A stretch of DNA of 64,000 nucleotides from Rhodopseudomonas palustris (GTDB lineage: Bacteria > Pseudomonadota > Alphaproteobacteria > Rhizobiales > Xanthobacteraceae): positions 2,666,001 to 2,730,000 of the forward strand of contig NZ_CP058907.1 in the NCBI RefSeq assembly GCF_013415845.1. The letters are read 5' to 3'. Shown here piece by piece: positions 51,791 through 60,457 of this stretch. A program made the translations under genes and the position numbers. Under the pieces are notes generated by a model. That model did not search any database. It was not told the origin of the DNA and saw only the letters and a list, made by a program, of their open reading frames with translations. Within the stretch, counting starts at the first letter, position 1. Every line of letters begins with the position of its first letter.

Positions 51791-52639
51791 ATGGCCGTAT
51801 CCGACAAGGCCGGCCGCGCGCAGCGCATCTACCCGGTTGAGCTGGTCCTGGTGATCGGCCGCGCGCTGGCGCAACTCGTCCGCCCGCCGTCGCATTCGCG
51901 GCGCGCCGAAGCTGCGCGGCGCTGGGCGCGGCACGCGCTGTGGCTGACGGCCGCTCTGTCGCTAGCGATCGTGATCCTGATGGTCGGCGTCGATGCTTTC
52001 GAGATCGGCCTGATGCCGCCGCGGGGTACGCCGTCGCTGTGGCCGGTGAAGATCATCACCGATTTCGGCAAGTCCGCTTATGTGCTGTGGGCGCTCGCAG
52101 GCTTGCTCCTGCTGGTCTTGCTGATCGTGCCGCTGCTACGCGGCGTGCCACGCGCCGTGATGATCGGTTTCGGCACCCGCGTGCAATTCCTGTTTCTGGC
52201 GGTGCTGGTGCCGGTCGCCATCGGCGAGGTGCTGAAAGGGATCATCGGCCGAGGCCGGCCGTTCGTCGGCGGCGCTGCAGATCCCTACAACTTCTCGCTG
52301 TTCGCCTGGAACGAGGCCTATGCCAGCTTCCCGTCGGGACACTCGATCACTGCGGCGGCCCTCGGCTTTGCGGTGGCGGCGGTGTGGCCGCGGTTGACGG
52401 CGGTGATGGCGACTTATGTGTTCGTCATCCTGGTCAGCAGGCTGGTGCTGCTGGCCCACCATCCGAGCGATGTCGTCGCAGGTGCCTTGCTCGGCCTCGT
52501 CGGTGCAATGGCAGTTCGGTACTGGTTCGCCGCGCGGCGGCTGGCGTTCACCATCCGGCAGGATGGCACCATCGATCCGCTGCCAGGGCCGTCCTGGGAT
52601 CGCGTCAAAAGGGTTGCCCGCGGCGGCTCCGCCCCATAA
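51791..52639 (+). CDS. PAP2-family membrane phosphatase
   Basis: The protein is 282 residues starting one base after the GT39 stop codon. Five or six membrane segments are present (WLTAALSLAIVILMVGVDAF, ALAGLLLLVLLIVPLLRGV, AVLVPVAIGEVLKGIIGRGR). The three PAP2 motifs are intact: KGIIGRGRP, PSGHSITAA and SRLVLLAHHPSDVVAGALLG. Such enzymes dephosphorylate lipid A (LpxE/LpxF), undecaprenyl pyrophosphate or similar lipids. Here, in an operon with GT39, GT2 and LAB_N genes, a role in removing a lipid A phosphate or recycling the polyprenyl carrier is likely, but the substrate is not shown. Confidence 0.88.
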   Translation: MAVSDKAGRAQRIYPVELVLVIGRALAQLVRPPSHSRRAEAARRWARHALWLTAALSLAIVILMVGVDAFEIGLMPPRGTPSLWPVKIITDFGKSAYVLWALAGLLLLVLLIVPLLRGVPRAVMIGFGTRVQFLFLAVLVPVAIGEVLKGIIGRGRPFVGGAADPYNFSLFAWNEAYASFPSGHSITAAALGFAVAAVWPRLTAVMATYVFVILVSRLVLLAHHPSDVVAGALLGLVGAMAVRYWFAARRLAFTIRQDGTIDPLPGPSWDRVKRVARGGSAP

Positions 52640-52701
52640 GAAGCGGGCGCGCAGATGCGCCCCGGCCGCGAGTTCCCGTCGGCCCCGGATTGTTCCGAAG
52701 C

Positions 52702-53454
52702 ATGCCTGAAACCTTGTCTCAGTCCGGACCGCCGCCTGCGGTGTCCATCGTGGTACCGGTGCGCAACGAGGCTGACAACGTCGCCCCGCTGATCGCCGAG
52801 ATCGCCGCAGCGCTGGATGGGCGCTGGATCTACGAGATCGTCTATGTCGACGATGGCTCTACCGATGCGACCCCGCAGCGGCTCGCCGCGTTGCGCGCCG
52901 AGCGGCCCAATCTTCGCCAGATCCGCCACGCCGCATCCTGCGGCCAGTCGGCGGCGGTGCGGACCGGCGTCCGCGCGGCGCGCGGCGCGATGGTCGCGAC
53001 GCTGGACGGCGACGGCCAGAACAACCCGGCTTTCATTCCCGAACTGATCTTCGCGCTGGAGCAGGGCGGGGCGCGGGTCGGTCTTGCCGCCGGCCAACGG
53101 GTGGGGCGCAAGGACACCGGGTTCAAGCGTCTGCAGTCACGCGTCGCCAACAAGGTCCGCAACGCCATCCTGCGCGACGGCACCCGCGACTCCGGCTGCG
53201 GCCTGAAAGCCTTCCGGCGCGACGTCTTCTTGTCGCTGCCGTATTTCGACGGCCTGCATCGGTTCCTGCCGGCGCTGGTGCGCCGCGAGGGCTTCGACAT
53301 TGTTTATGTCGACGTCGCCGACCGGCCACGATTGTCGGGCAAGTCCAACTACGGCTTCTTCGATCGGCTGTGGGTCGGTCTGATGGATCTCGCCGGAGTG
53401 TGGTGGCTGATCCGACGCAAGAAAGCGACACCGGTCGCCACTGAGGTGAACTGA
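52702..53454 (+). CDS. GT2 polyprenyl-phosphate sugar synthase (ArnC/Dpm1-like)
   Basis: The protein is 250 residues from the ATG at 52702; the long frame upstream overlaps the PAP2 gene and is rejected. The GT-A fold is clear: VSIVVPVRNEADNVAPLIAE, IVYVDDGSTDATPQRL, the donor-site motif ATLDGDGQNN and VGRKDTGFKRLQSR with DSGCGLKAFRR. It lacks C-terminal membrane helices, unlike ArnC, and resembles soluble dolichol-phosphate mannose/galacturonate synthases of Rhizobiales. It probably makes the polyprenyl-phosphate sugar used by the GT39 enzyme upstream. Its stop overlaps the LAB_N start by one base. Confidence 0.87.
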   Translation: MPETLSQSGPPPAVSIVVPVRNEADNVAPLIAEIAAALDGRWIYEIVYVDDGSTDATPQRLAALRAERPNLRQIRHAASCGQSAAVRTGVRAARGAMVATLDGDGQNNPAFIPELIFALEQGGARVGLAAGQRVGRKDTGFKRLQSRVANKVRNAILRDGTRDSGCGLKAFRRDVFLSLPYFDGLHRFLPALVRREGFDIVYVDVADRPRLSGKSNYGFFDRLWVGLMDLAGVWWLIRRKKATPVATEVN

Positions 53455-53792
53455 TGCTGATTCAATACGGCCAGGAACTCGGCGACTATCTGTACGACGT
53501 GTTCGTCGCCAAGTTCGATTTCTGGCTCGCCTTCGGCCTGATTGCGCAGCTGCTGTTCACCGCGCGCTTCCTGGTGCAGTGGATTTCGAGCGAGCGGGCC
53601 GGCAAGAGCGTGGTTCCGATGGCGTTCTGGTTCTTCTCGATGGGCGGCGGCCTGATGACGCTGGTCTATGGCATCGCCAAGCGCGAGCCGGTGATCATCC
53701 TTGGCCAGGCGATGGCGACGATCATCTACGTGCGCAACATCATGCTGATTATCAAGGCGCACGCCCGCGGCTCGGAGAGCCTGCCGAACTGA
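53454..53792 (+). CDS. LAB_N-domain membrane protein
   Basis: The protein is 112 residues with three membrane segments (FWLAFGLIAQLLFTARFLVQ, MAFWFFSMGGGLMTLVYGIA, GQAMATIIYVRNIMLII). It is a stand-alone lipid A biosynthesis N-terminal domain: ARFLVQWISSERAGKSVVPM and FWFFSMGGGLMTLVYGI are the signature. LAB_N is named after the N-terminus of some LpxB proteins and, by fold, belongs with three-helix MtN3/SWEET-like transporters. In this operon a role moving the polyprenyl-phosphate sugar across the membrane would complete the pathway; that is inference. The start overlaps the GT2 stop by one base. Confidence 0.88.
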   Translation: MLIQYGQELGDYLYDVFVAKFDFWLAFGLIAQLLFTARFLVQWISSERAGKSVVPMAFWFFSMGGGLMTLVYGIAKREPVIILGQAMATIIYVRNIMLIIKAHARGSESLPN

Positions 53793-53850
53793 TCGGTTGC
53801 GGCGGACCGCCTCGACGCTGCTTAGCGGCGCTCGGGACGAACACTATCCC

Positions 53851-53933
53851 AGTCAATGCGAGCGCAGCGAAGCAATCCAGAAGCCCAGTGAACTGAGCTG
53901 GATTGCTTCGTCGCTTCGTTCCTCGCAATGACG
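53851..53933. repeat. Palindromic repeat family 1, second copy
   Basis: GTCAATGCGAGCGCAGCGAA opens and TCGCTTCGTTCCTCGCAATG closes the element, related to the copy at 6013-6081. It lies between the LAB_N gene and the convergent metC and may end both transcripts. Confidence 0.8.
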
Positions 53934-53954
53934 GAGGGGCCGCGAACCCATCGA

Positions 53955-55151
53955 TCAGCGCGCGGCGTTGAAGGCGGCGAAGCCGCGCTCCAAATCTGCC
54001 TTCAGATCGTCGGTCGATTCCAGCCCGATATGCAGCCGCAGTGCCGGGCCGCTCGGGTTCCATTGCGTCGCCGTCCGGTACGACGCGCAGTCGAATGGGA
54101 TCACCAGGCTTTCGAAGCCGCCCCAGGAATAGCCCATCCCGAACAGCGACACGGTGTCGAGCAGCGCATCGACGGCGGCCTGCGGCGCCGGCTGCAGCAC
54201 GATCGAGAACAGGCCCGAGGCGCCGGTGAAGTCGCGCTTCCAGATCGCATGGCCCGGATCGGTGTCGAGGCCGGGATGCAGCACGCGCTGCACCTCGGGA
54301 CGTGCCGCGAGCCAGCGCGCCATGTCCAGGCCTGCCTGATAGTGGCGGGCCAGCCGCACCTCCAGGGTGCGCAGGCCGCGCAGCGCCAGGAACACATCGT
54401 CCGGTCCGGCGCAGACGCCGAGCAGCCGGATTGCTTCCGACACCTTCGGCCATGCCGCCGCATTGGCCGAGATGGTGCCGAACATGATGTCGGAGTGACC
54501 GCCGATATATTTGGTCGCTGCCTGGATCGAGATATCCACGCCTTGTTCCAGCGAGCGATGATACAGCGGCGTCGCCCAGGTGTTGTCGTCGATCACCAGC
54601 GCGCCGTGCTGCTTGGCGACCGCGGCGATCGCCGGGATATCCGGCATCTCGAACGACTGCGATCCCGGCGCCTCGACCACCACCGCCACGGTGTTCGGCC
54701 GCAGATGCGACGCGATGCCGGCGCCGATCAGCGGATCGAAATAACTGGTCTCGACGCCGAGCCGCTTCAGCATCTGATCGCAGAACAGCCGGGTCGGCCG
54801 ATACGCATTGTCGCACACCAGCACATGATCGCCGGCTTTGACCACGGCGAGCAGGGCGGTCGAAATCGCCGACACGCCGGAGGGGGTGATGCCGACGCCG
54901 GCACACTGCGGACCTTCAAGCGCGATCAACGCCTGCTGCAGCGCCTTGGTGGTCGGGGTGCCGTGTCGTCCATAGGAGTACTCGCCACGATGGGCGTGCA
55001 GATCGGCCGCGGTCGGATACAGCACCGTCGAACCGTGCACCACCGGAGGATTGACGAAGCCCTTCTGCGCCGCAGTGTCGCGCCCCGCGGTGACGAGGCG
55101 GGTCTGCGTGCTGAGCGGCGCGGGTGTCCCGCTGGAGTCGGAGGCGTCCAT
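53955..55151 (-). CDS. metC: Cystathionine beta-lyase (Cys/Met metabolism PLP enzyme)
   Basis: The protein is 398 residues, a fold-type I PLP enzyme. Signatures: VHGSTVLYPTAADLHAHRGE with YSYGRHGTPTTKAL, GVGITPSGVSAISTALLAVV, VVVEAPGSQSFEMPDI, DDNTWATPLYHRSLEQGVDI, and the PLP lysine in QAATKYIGGHSDIMFG. It cleaves cystathionine to homocysteine, ammonia and pyruvate. The SQSFE and lysine region fits cystathionine beta-lyase better than gamma-synthase, and hom at the other end of the window feeds the same route. It is divergent from aapJ. Confidence 0.9.
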   Translation of the reverse strand: MDASDSSGTPAPLSTQTRLVTAGRDTAAQKGFVNPPVVHGSTVLYPTAADLHAHRGEYSYGRHGTPTTKALQQALIALEGPQCAGVGITPSGVSAISTALLAVVKAGDHVLVCDNAYRPTRLFCDQMLKRLGVETSYFDPLIGAGIASHLRPNTVAVVVEAPGSQSFEMPDIPAIAAVAKQHGALVIDDNTWATPLYHRSLEQGVDISIQAATKYIGGHSDIMFGTISANAAAWPKVSEAIRLLGVCAGPDDVFLALRGLRTLEVRLARHYQAGLDMARWLAARPEVQRVLHPGLDTDPGHAIWKRDFTGASGLFSIVLQPAPQAAVDALLDTVSLFGMGYSWGGFESLVIPFDCASYRTATQWNPSGPALRLHIGLESTDDLKADLERGFAAFNAAR

Positions 55152-55472
55152 GGTGGCTCGCTGGTGGTTGTGCCGAATGTGACAGCGCTTGTGCCTGTGC
55201 TTCGGCTACTTCGACGAATGGGGGTAATAGTAGCTTCTGGAAGACGGCCGTCAACCCCTTGACCCGGCGCGCGTCTCGTTCTGTGATGCATACCGGTCTG
55301 TCTGGAGATCGTGCTGAGGGGCTCGCGAAAGCCGGGCGAGAGTTTTGCAGCATGGTGCCGGGCAACGGCTGCCGCGCGCGGGCCTTCGGGCGATCGAACG
55401 GCGGATCCAATCGGAACGCATCGCCCACGAAGCCGATTGAAGCGGCCAGAACATCCCTTGAAAGGTTTTGCC
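55152..55472. other. Divergent promoter region metC / aapJ
   Basis: About 320 bases between two divergent genes. It should hold both promoters. I could not pick out a riboswitch or a clear operator. The right end has a GAAAGG ribosome site for aapJ. Confidence 0.45.
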
Positions 55473-56534
55473 ATGAAGCGCGTCTCTATTGTTGTCGCCC
55501 TCGCTATCGCTGTCGGTCTGTCGCCTCAGGTCGCCGGCGCGCAAAATCCCAAGGCCGGATCGACGGCGGGCGCAGAGAAAAAGAAGACTACGCTTGAGAT
55601 TGTTCGGGAAAACGGCGCTCTGTCCTGCGGCGTCAGCCAGGGACTGCCCGGTTTTTCGGCGCCCGACGACAAAGGCAATTGGGCCGGCCTCGACGTCGAT
55701 GTCTGCCGCGCGATTGCGGCCGCGGTGTTCGACGACCCCAGCAAGGTGAAGTTCGTGCCGCTGTCGGCGAAGGATCGCTTCACCGCGCTGCAGTCCGGTG
55801 AGATCGATGTGCTGTCGCGCAATACCACCTGGACGCTGTCGCGCGATACCTCGCTCGGCGTGAACTTCGCTGGCGTCAGCTATTATGACGGCCAGGGCTT
55901 CATGGCCAAGAAGTCGCTCAAGGTGAATTCGGCGCTGGAACTGAACGGCGCCTCGATCTGCGTGCAGACCGGCACCACCAACGAGCAGAACGTTGCCGAC
56001 TATTTCAAAGGCAACAACATGAAGTACGAGGTGATCGCGTTCGCCAATGCCGACGAAGCGGTCAAGGCCTATGAGTCCGGTCGTTGCGACGTGTTCACCT
56101 CCGACGTCTCGCAGCTCTACGCCCAACGTCTAAAGCTGGCGACCCCGGCTGATCATGCCGTGCTGCCGGAGGTGATTTCCAAGGAGCCGCTGGGCCCGCT
56201 GGTTCGCCACGGCGACGATCAGTGGTTCGACATCGTCAAGTGGACGTTGTTCGCGCTGGTCAATGCCGAAGAGCTCGGCGTCACCCAGAAGAACGTCGAC
56301 GAGATGGCCAAGTCGGACAAGCCCGAGCTGAAGCGGGTGTTCGGCACCGACGGCAATCTTGGCGAACAGCTCGGCCTGACCAAGGATTGGGTTGCCCGCA
56401 TCGTCAAGGCGACCGGCAATTACGGCGAGTCGTTCGAACGCAATGTCGGCTCCGGCTCGAAGCTGGAGATCGCGCGCGGCCTCAACAAGCTCTGGAACAA
56501 GGGGGGCATCATGTACGCCCCGCCGATCCGCTGA
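55473..56534 (+). CDS. aapJ: General L-amino acid ABC transporter, binding protein
   Basis: The protein is 353 residues from the ATG at 55473; the frame upstream is open but lacks a signal. The signal peptide is MKRVSIVVALAIAVGLSPQV and AGA, with cleavage before QNPK. The periplasmic binding fold has LEIVRENGALSCGVSQGLPG, GLDVDVCRAIAAAVFDD, EIDVLSRNTTWTLSRD and CVQTGTTNEQNVADYF, as in AapJ and BztA. It binds a broad range of L-amino acids. The three genes downstream encode the two permeases and the ATPase; together they form the aap operon. Confidence 0.93.
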   Translation: MKRVSIVVALAIAVGLSPQVAGAQNPKAGSTAGAEKKKTTLEIVRENGALSCGVSQGLPGFSAPDDKGNWAGLDVDVCRAIAAAVFDDPSKVKFVPLSAKDRFTALQSGEIDVLSRNTTWTLSRDTSLGVNFAGVSYYDGQGFMAKKSLKVNSALELNGASICVQTGTTNEQNVADYFKGNNMKYEVIAFANADEAVKAYESGRCDVFTSDVSQLYAQRLKLATPADHAVLPEVISKEPLGPLVRHGDDQWFDIVKWTLFALVNAEELGVTQKNVDEMAKSDKPELKRVFGTDGNLGEQLGLTKDWVARIVKATGNYGESFERNVGSGSKLEIARGLNKLWNKGGIMYAPPIR

Positions 56535-56554
56535 TCGCCTGAAGATCCGCGCCG

Positions 56555-57760
56555 ATGGCGATCGACGCACGCCCACCGCCGCCGCAGCTCGTCGCGAAAC
56601 TGCGACGAGCGCTCGGTGGTCGCTCAGGCTGGAAGGGGCTGCTGGCCCAAGTGCTGTTCGTCGCGGCGCTGTTTTGGATCGGCTACGAGATCGTCGATAA
56701 CGCCCGCGACAACCTTGCCAACCAGCGGATCGCCTCGGGCTTCGCCTTCATGTCGCACACCGCGGGATTCGGCGTCAGTCAGACGCTGATCCCGTATCAG
56801 GAGTCCGACAGCTACACCCGCGTGTTCCTGGTCGGCCTGATCAACACGCTGGTGGTGTCGGTCGTCGGCATCTTCTTCGCCACCGTGATCGGGTTCGCGG
56901 TCGCGCTGGCGCGGCTGTCGCCGAACTGGCTGATCTCGCGGATCGGCGGCGGCTATGTTGAAATCGTCCGCAACCTGCCGCTGCTGTTCCAGATCCTGTT
57001 CTGGTACCTGGCCGTGCTCGGCTCGCTGCCGTCACCGCGCCAGAGCGTCTCGGTGATGGACAGCTTCTTCCTGTCCAACCGGGGCATCGTGGTGCCGCGG
57101 CTAGCCGGCGAGGCGGGGCTCGATGGCTTCCTGGTCGCGCTCCTGATCGCCGTCGCTGCCGCGATCGTATTGCCGCTGTACGCCCGGCGCCGGCTGTTTG
57201 CGACCGGCAAGCCGATGCGGGTATGGCCCTGGGTACTCGGTCTGCTGATCGGATTGCCGCTGATCGCATTCCTGATTGTCGGCAAGCCGTTTTCGCTGGA
57301 AGTGCCGGTGCTGCGCGGCTTTAATTTCGTCGGCGGTTCGCGGATCGCGCCGGAATTCGTCGCCCTGACGCTGGCGCTGTCGACCTACACGGCCGCGTTC
57401 ATCGCCGAAGTCGTCCGCGCCGGCATTTTGTCGGTACACAAGGGGCAGATGGAGGCGGGGGCCTCGCTCGGCCTGTCGCGCGGGCAGACTCTGCGGCTGA
57501 TCGTGATCCCGCAGGCCATGCGGGTGATCCTGCCGCCGCTGACCAACCAGTATCTCAACCTGACCAAGAACTCCTCGCTGGCGGTGGCGATCGGCTATCC
57601 CGACCTGTTCTCGGTGTTTGCCGGTACCACGCTGAGCCAGACCGGCCAGGCGATCGAGGTAATTGCGATCACCATGGGCGTGTATCTGCTGATCTCGCTG
57701 GTCACCAGCGCGCTGATGAGCCTGTACGGGTGGCGGATCAACCGGAGCATGGGCGCATGA
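56555..57760 (+). CDS. aapQ: General L-amino acid ABC transporter, permease AapQ
   Basis: The protein is 401 residues, longer than simple His/Glu permeases because of a large insert, as in AapQ and BztB. Membrane segments include LLAQVLFVAALFWIGYEIVD, GLINTLVVSVVGIFFATVIG, AALLIAVAAAIVLPLYARRR-like (LLIAVAAAIVLPLYAR) and VIAITMGVYLLISLVTSALM. The EAA loop GQMEAGASLGLSRGQTLRL is intact and couples to the ATPase. It starts 20 bases after aapJ and its stop overlaps aapM by four bases. Confidence 0.92.
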   Translation: MAIDARPPPPQLVAKLRRALGGRSGWKGLLAQVLFVAALFWIGYEIVDNARDNLANQRIASGFAFMSHTAGFGVSQTLIPYQESDSYTRVFLVGLINTLVVSVVGIFFATVIGFAVALARLSPNWLISRIGGGYVEIVRNLPLLFQILFWYLAVLGSLPSPRQSVSVMDSFFLSNRGIVVPRLAGEAGLDGFLVALLIAVAAAIVLPLYARRRLFATGKPMRVWPWVLGLLIGLPLIAFLIVGKPFSLEVPVLRGFNFVGGSRIAPEFVALTLALSTYTAAFIAEVVRAGILSVHKGQMEAGASLGLSRGQTLRLIVIPQAMRVILPPLTNQYLNLTKNSSLAVAIGYPDLFSVFAGTTLSQTGQAIEVIAITMGVYLLISLVTSALMSLYGWRINRSMGA

Positions 57761-59262
57761 GTGAGCTCGGATCCGTGACGCCCGTGTTCGTGCGTGGCGA
57801 GATGGTGCCGCAGCGGCCGCCGCCGGTGCATACCCCTGGCGTGCTTGGTCTGGTGCGCCAGAGGCTGTTGAACTCGCCGACCAATATCCTGCTGACGATC
57901 GTCGGTCTGCTGCTGCTGTATTTCACCGTGGTGCCGACGGTGAAGTTCCTGCTGGTCGATGCGGTGTGGTCCGGCTCGAACCGCACCGACTGCCTCGCCG
58001 ACAAGGCCGGTCATCCGGTCGGGGCTTGCTGGCCATTCGTGCAGGCCAAGTTCTCACAGTTCATCTACGGCTTCTATCCGACGCCGGAACGCTGGCGGGT
58101 CGATCTGGTGTTCGCGCTCGGTGCGCTGCTGCTGCTGCCGCTGTTGATCCCGCGCGCGCCGGCCAAGACGCTGAATGCCGGCCTGTTCTTCATCGCCTTT
58201 CCGGTGCTGGCGTTCTTCCTGCTGCACGGCGGCGGCGTCCAGGGCTTCGGCGTCACCTGGAGTGCGGACCTGCTGAGCGGTGTTGCCGACAGCGTCGGTG
58301 GCGCCGGCCGCAAGCTCGCCGCGGGCGGGCCGATCGGTAGCGTGATCGGTCAGGCGCTGCTCGGTCTCGGCACCGTGCTGGTGTGGCTGAGCTGGCCGCT
58401 GGTGGCGCTGCGCGACTGGATCCAGGCCTCGTCACAACCGGTGTGGCTTGATCTCTTGCTCACCGCGGTCGCCGTCACCGCGCTGGTGTTCATCCTGACC
58501 GGGGTGCGCAACGGCTGGCGCGCACTGGCGACCACGGTCGGCATCTTCGTCGGCATCGCCGCGATGGTCGCCGCGCTGCGGCTCGACCGCGGCGGCCTGC
58601 CGGTCGTCGACACCCGGATGTGGGGTGGCCTGCTGGTGACAATGGTGGTGTCGGTCACCGGCATCGTCGCCTCGATGCCGATCGGCATTGCGCTCGCGCT
58701 CGGCCGCCGTTCGACGATCCCGCTGATCCGGATCTTCTCGGTCGCCTTCATCGAATTCTGGCGCGGCGTGCCGCTGATCACGGTGATGTTCTTCGCCACC
58801 TACATGCTGCCGCTGTTCCTGCCCGGCAACTTCACCATCGACAATCTGATGCGGGTGCTGATCGGCATCGCGCTGTTCGCCGGCGCCTACAATGCCGAGG
58901 TCATTCGCGGCGGCCTGAATGCGATCCCGCGCGGGCAGGCGGAGGCGGCGAGCGCGCTCGGGCTGTCGTATTGGAAGACCACCGGGCTGATCGTGCTGCC
59001 GCAGGCGCTGCGTCACGTCATTCCGGGCCTGGTCAACAGCTTCATCGCGCTGTTCAAGGACACCTCGCTGGTGTCGATCGTCGCGCTGTTCGATCTGCTC
59101 GGCCAGCTCCGCGCCGCATTTGCCGATCCGACCTGGTCGACGCCGACGACGCTGTTCACCGGCTTCGCGTTCACCGGGCTGATCTACTTCGTGTTCTGCT
59201 TCGGGATGTCGCGCTATTCGCTGTCGGTCGAGCACCGGCTCAACGCGCACCGGCGGACCTGA
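57757..59262 (+). CDS. aapM: General L-amino acid ABC transporter, permease AapM
   Basis: The protein is 501 residues from the ATG that overlaps the aapQ stop. This is longer than typical AapM by about 100 residues, mainly in the central membrane-rich insert (GVADSVGGAGRKLAAGGPIG and the segments around it). Signatures: LGLVRQRLLNSPTNILLTIV, GGLLVTMVVSVTGIVASMPI, the conserved EFWRGVPLITVMFF and the EAA loop GQAEAASALGLSYWKTTGL. It forms the heteromeric channel with AapQ. aapP follows after 15 bases. Confidence 0.92.
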   Translation: MSELGSVTPVFVRGEMVPQRPPPVHTPGVLGLVRQRLLNSPTNILLTIVGLLLLYFTVVPTVKFLLVDAVWSGSNRTDCLADKAGHPVGACWPFVQAKFSQFIYGFYPTPERWRVDLVFALGALLLLPLLIPRAPAKTLNAGLFFIAFPVLAFFLLHGGGVQGFGVTWSADLLSGVADSVGGAGRKLAAGGPIGSVIGQALLGLGTVLVWLSWPLVALRDWIQASSQPVWLDLLLTAVAVTALVFILTGVRNGWRALATTVGIFVGIAAMVAALRLDRGGLPVVDTRMWGGLLVTMVVSVTGIVASMPIGIALALGRRSTIPLIRIFSVAFIEFWRGVPLITVMFFATYMLPLFLPGNFTIDNLMRVLIGIALFAGAYNAEVIRGGLNAIPRGQAEAASALGLSYWKTTGLIVLPQALRHVIPGLVNSFIALFKDTSLVSIVALFDLLGQLRAAFADPTWSTPTTLFTGFAFTGLIYFVFCFGMSRYSLSVEHRLNAHRRT

Positions 59263-59277
59263 CGGAAGGATCGATTG

Positions 59278-60018
59278 ATGGCTGATACTCCGATCGTCTC
59301 GATCGCGGGCCTGAATAAATGGTACGGCGAGTTCCACGTGCTGCGCGACATCAGCCTCGATGTCGCGCGCAGCGAACGCATCGTGATCTGCGGGCCGTCG
59401 GGCTCGGGCAAATCGACGCTGATCCGCTGCATCAACGCGCTGGAGGAGTTTCAGGAAGGCCAGATCGTGGTCGACGGCATCGACCTCGGCCCCACCCTGA
59501 AACACGTCGACGAGATCCGCCGCGAAGTCGGGATGGTGTTCCAGAGCTTCAACCTGTTTCCGCACCTCACCGTGCTGGAGAACTGCACGCTGGCGCCGAT
59601 CTGGGTGCGCAACATCCCGAAGAAGGATGCCGAAGCCACCGCGATGAAATTCCTGGAGCGGGTCCGGATTCCTGACAAGGCGAACAAATATCCCGGCCAG
59701 ATTTCCGGCGGTCAGCAGCAGCGCGTGGCGATCGCGCGGGCGCTGTCGATGAACCCGAAGGTGATGCTGTTCGACGAGCCGACCTCGGCGCTCGACCCGG
59801 AGATGGTCAAGGAGGTGCTCGACACCATGGTCGACCTCGCCGAGGAAGGCATGACCATGCTGGTGGTGACGCACGAAATGGGCTTCGCCCGCGAGGTCGC
59901 CGACCGCGTCGTGTTCATGGATGCCGGCCAGATCATCGAGGCGAACGAGCCGAAGGAATTCTTCGCCCATCCGCAGCACGCGCGGACCAAGCTGTTCCTC
60001 AGCCAGATCCTGCGCTGA
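59278..60018 (+). CDS. aapP: General L-amino acid ABC transporter, ATPase
   Basis: The protein is 246 residues from the ATG at 59278 with GGAAGGA upstream; a TTG three bases earlier is in frame but unlikely. All ABC motifs are present: Walker [15 protein letters not shown]-loop [12 protein letters not shown], signature [15 protein letters not shown], Walker [17 protein letters not shown], and the H-loop [14 protein letters not shown]. The pattern is that of polar amino acid ATPases (GlnQ/HisP/AapP). It is the last gene of aapJQMP. Confidence 0.95.
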   Translation: MADTPIVSIAGLNKWYGEFHVLRDISLDVARSERIVICGPSGSGKSTLIRCINALEEFQEGQIVVDGIDLGPTLKHVDEIRREVGMVFQSFNLFPHLTVLENCTLAPIWVRNIPKKDAEATAMKFLERVRIPDKANKYPGQISGGQQQRVAIARALSMNPKVMLFDEPTSALDPEMVKEVLDTMVDLAEEGMTMLVVTHEMGFAREVADRVVFMDAGQIIEANEPKEFFAHPQHARTKLFLSQILR

Positions 60019-60042
60019 GCCTGACGATCGGAAGCCGTTACG

Positions 60043-60312
60043 CTATCTGATGATTGTCGCCCGCGAGGTGTAGCGCTTGGCGCTGCTGACGGTGAACTGG
60101 CTGAAGGTTTCGCGGATGCGCTCGGCGGGTGTCATCGCCTCGTCGAAGTCGTTTATCGTCGCCGCGCCCGGCGCGTGTCGCGGGGCATAAAGCCGGCTGT
60201 CGTACAGCGACCGGTCGAAGCGGTAGCTGTCGTCGCCGAATAGAGCATCTGAGACTAACAGCACAGCAACCGCCGCCACCAGCGTGGCGCCGAACGACCT
60301 GAACACGGACAT
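60043..60312 (-). CDS. Small putative exported protein
   Basis: The protein is 89 residues from MSVFRSFGATLVAAVAVLLV, an N-terminal signal or anchor. The rest is polar (FDRSLYDSRLYAPRHAPGAA, INDFDEAMTPAERIRETFSQ). An upstream in-frame ATG at 60357 would add 15 residues. No family recognised. It is convergent with aapP, with 24 bases between the stops. Confidence 0.55.
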   Translation of the reverse strand: MSVFRSFGATLVAAVAVLLVSDALFGDDSYRFDRSLYDSRLYAPRHAPGAATINDFDEAMTPAERIRETFSQFTVSSAKRYTSRATIIR

Positions 60313-60457
60313 GAGCCGACGCGCTCCTTGTTTTGCGCAAGGATCGGCCGGCGCCATGAAGTTTCAGTTTAATGCGCCGCGCGCCCTCGGAGCACGGTTG
60401 TCGGCGGGTTAACGCGGTCGCTCAGGATGTCGCGGCCGCGCCCGTACTTGTTGGTCT

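Noticed and set aside
53454..53792. LAB_N gene as a fragment of LpxB
   Set aside because: The 112-residue protein is a complete stand-alone domain with a proper start coupled to the GT2 gene; there is no following LpxB sequence.
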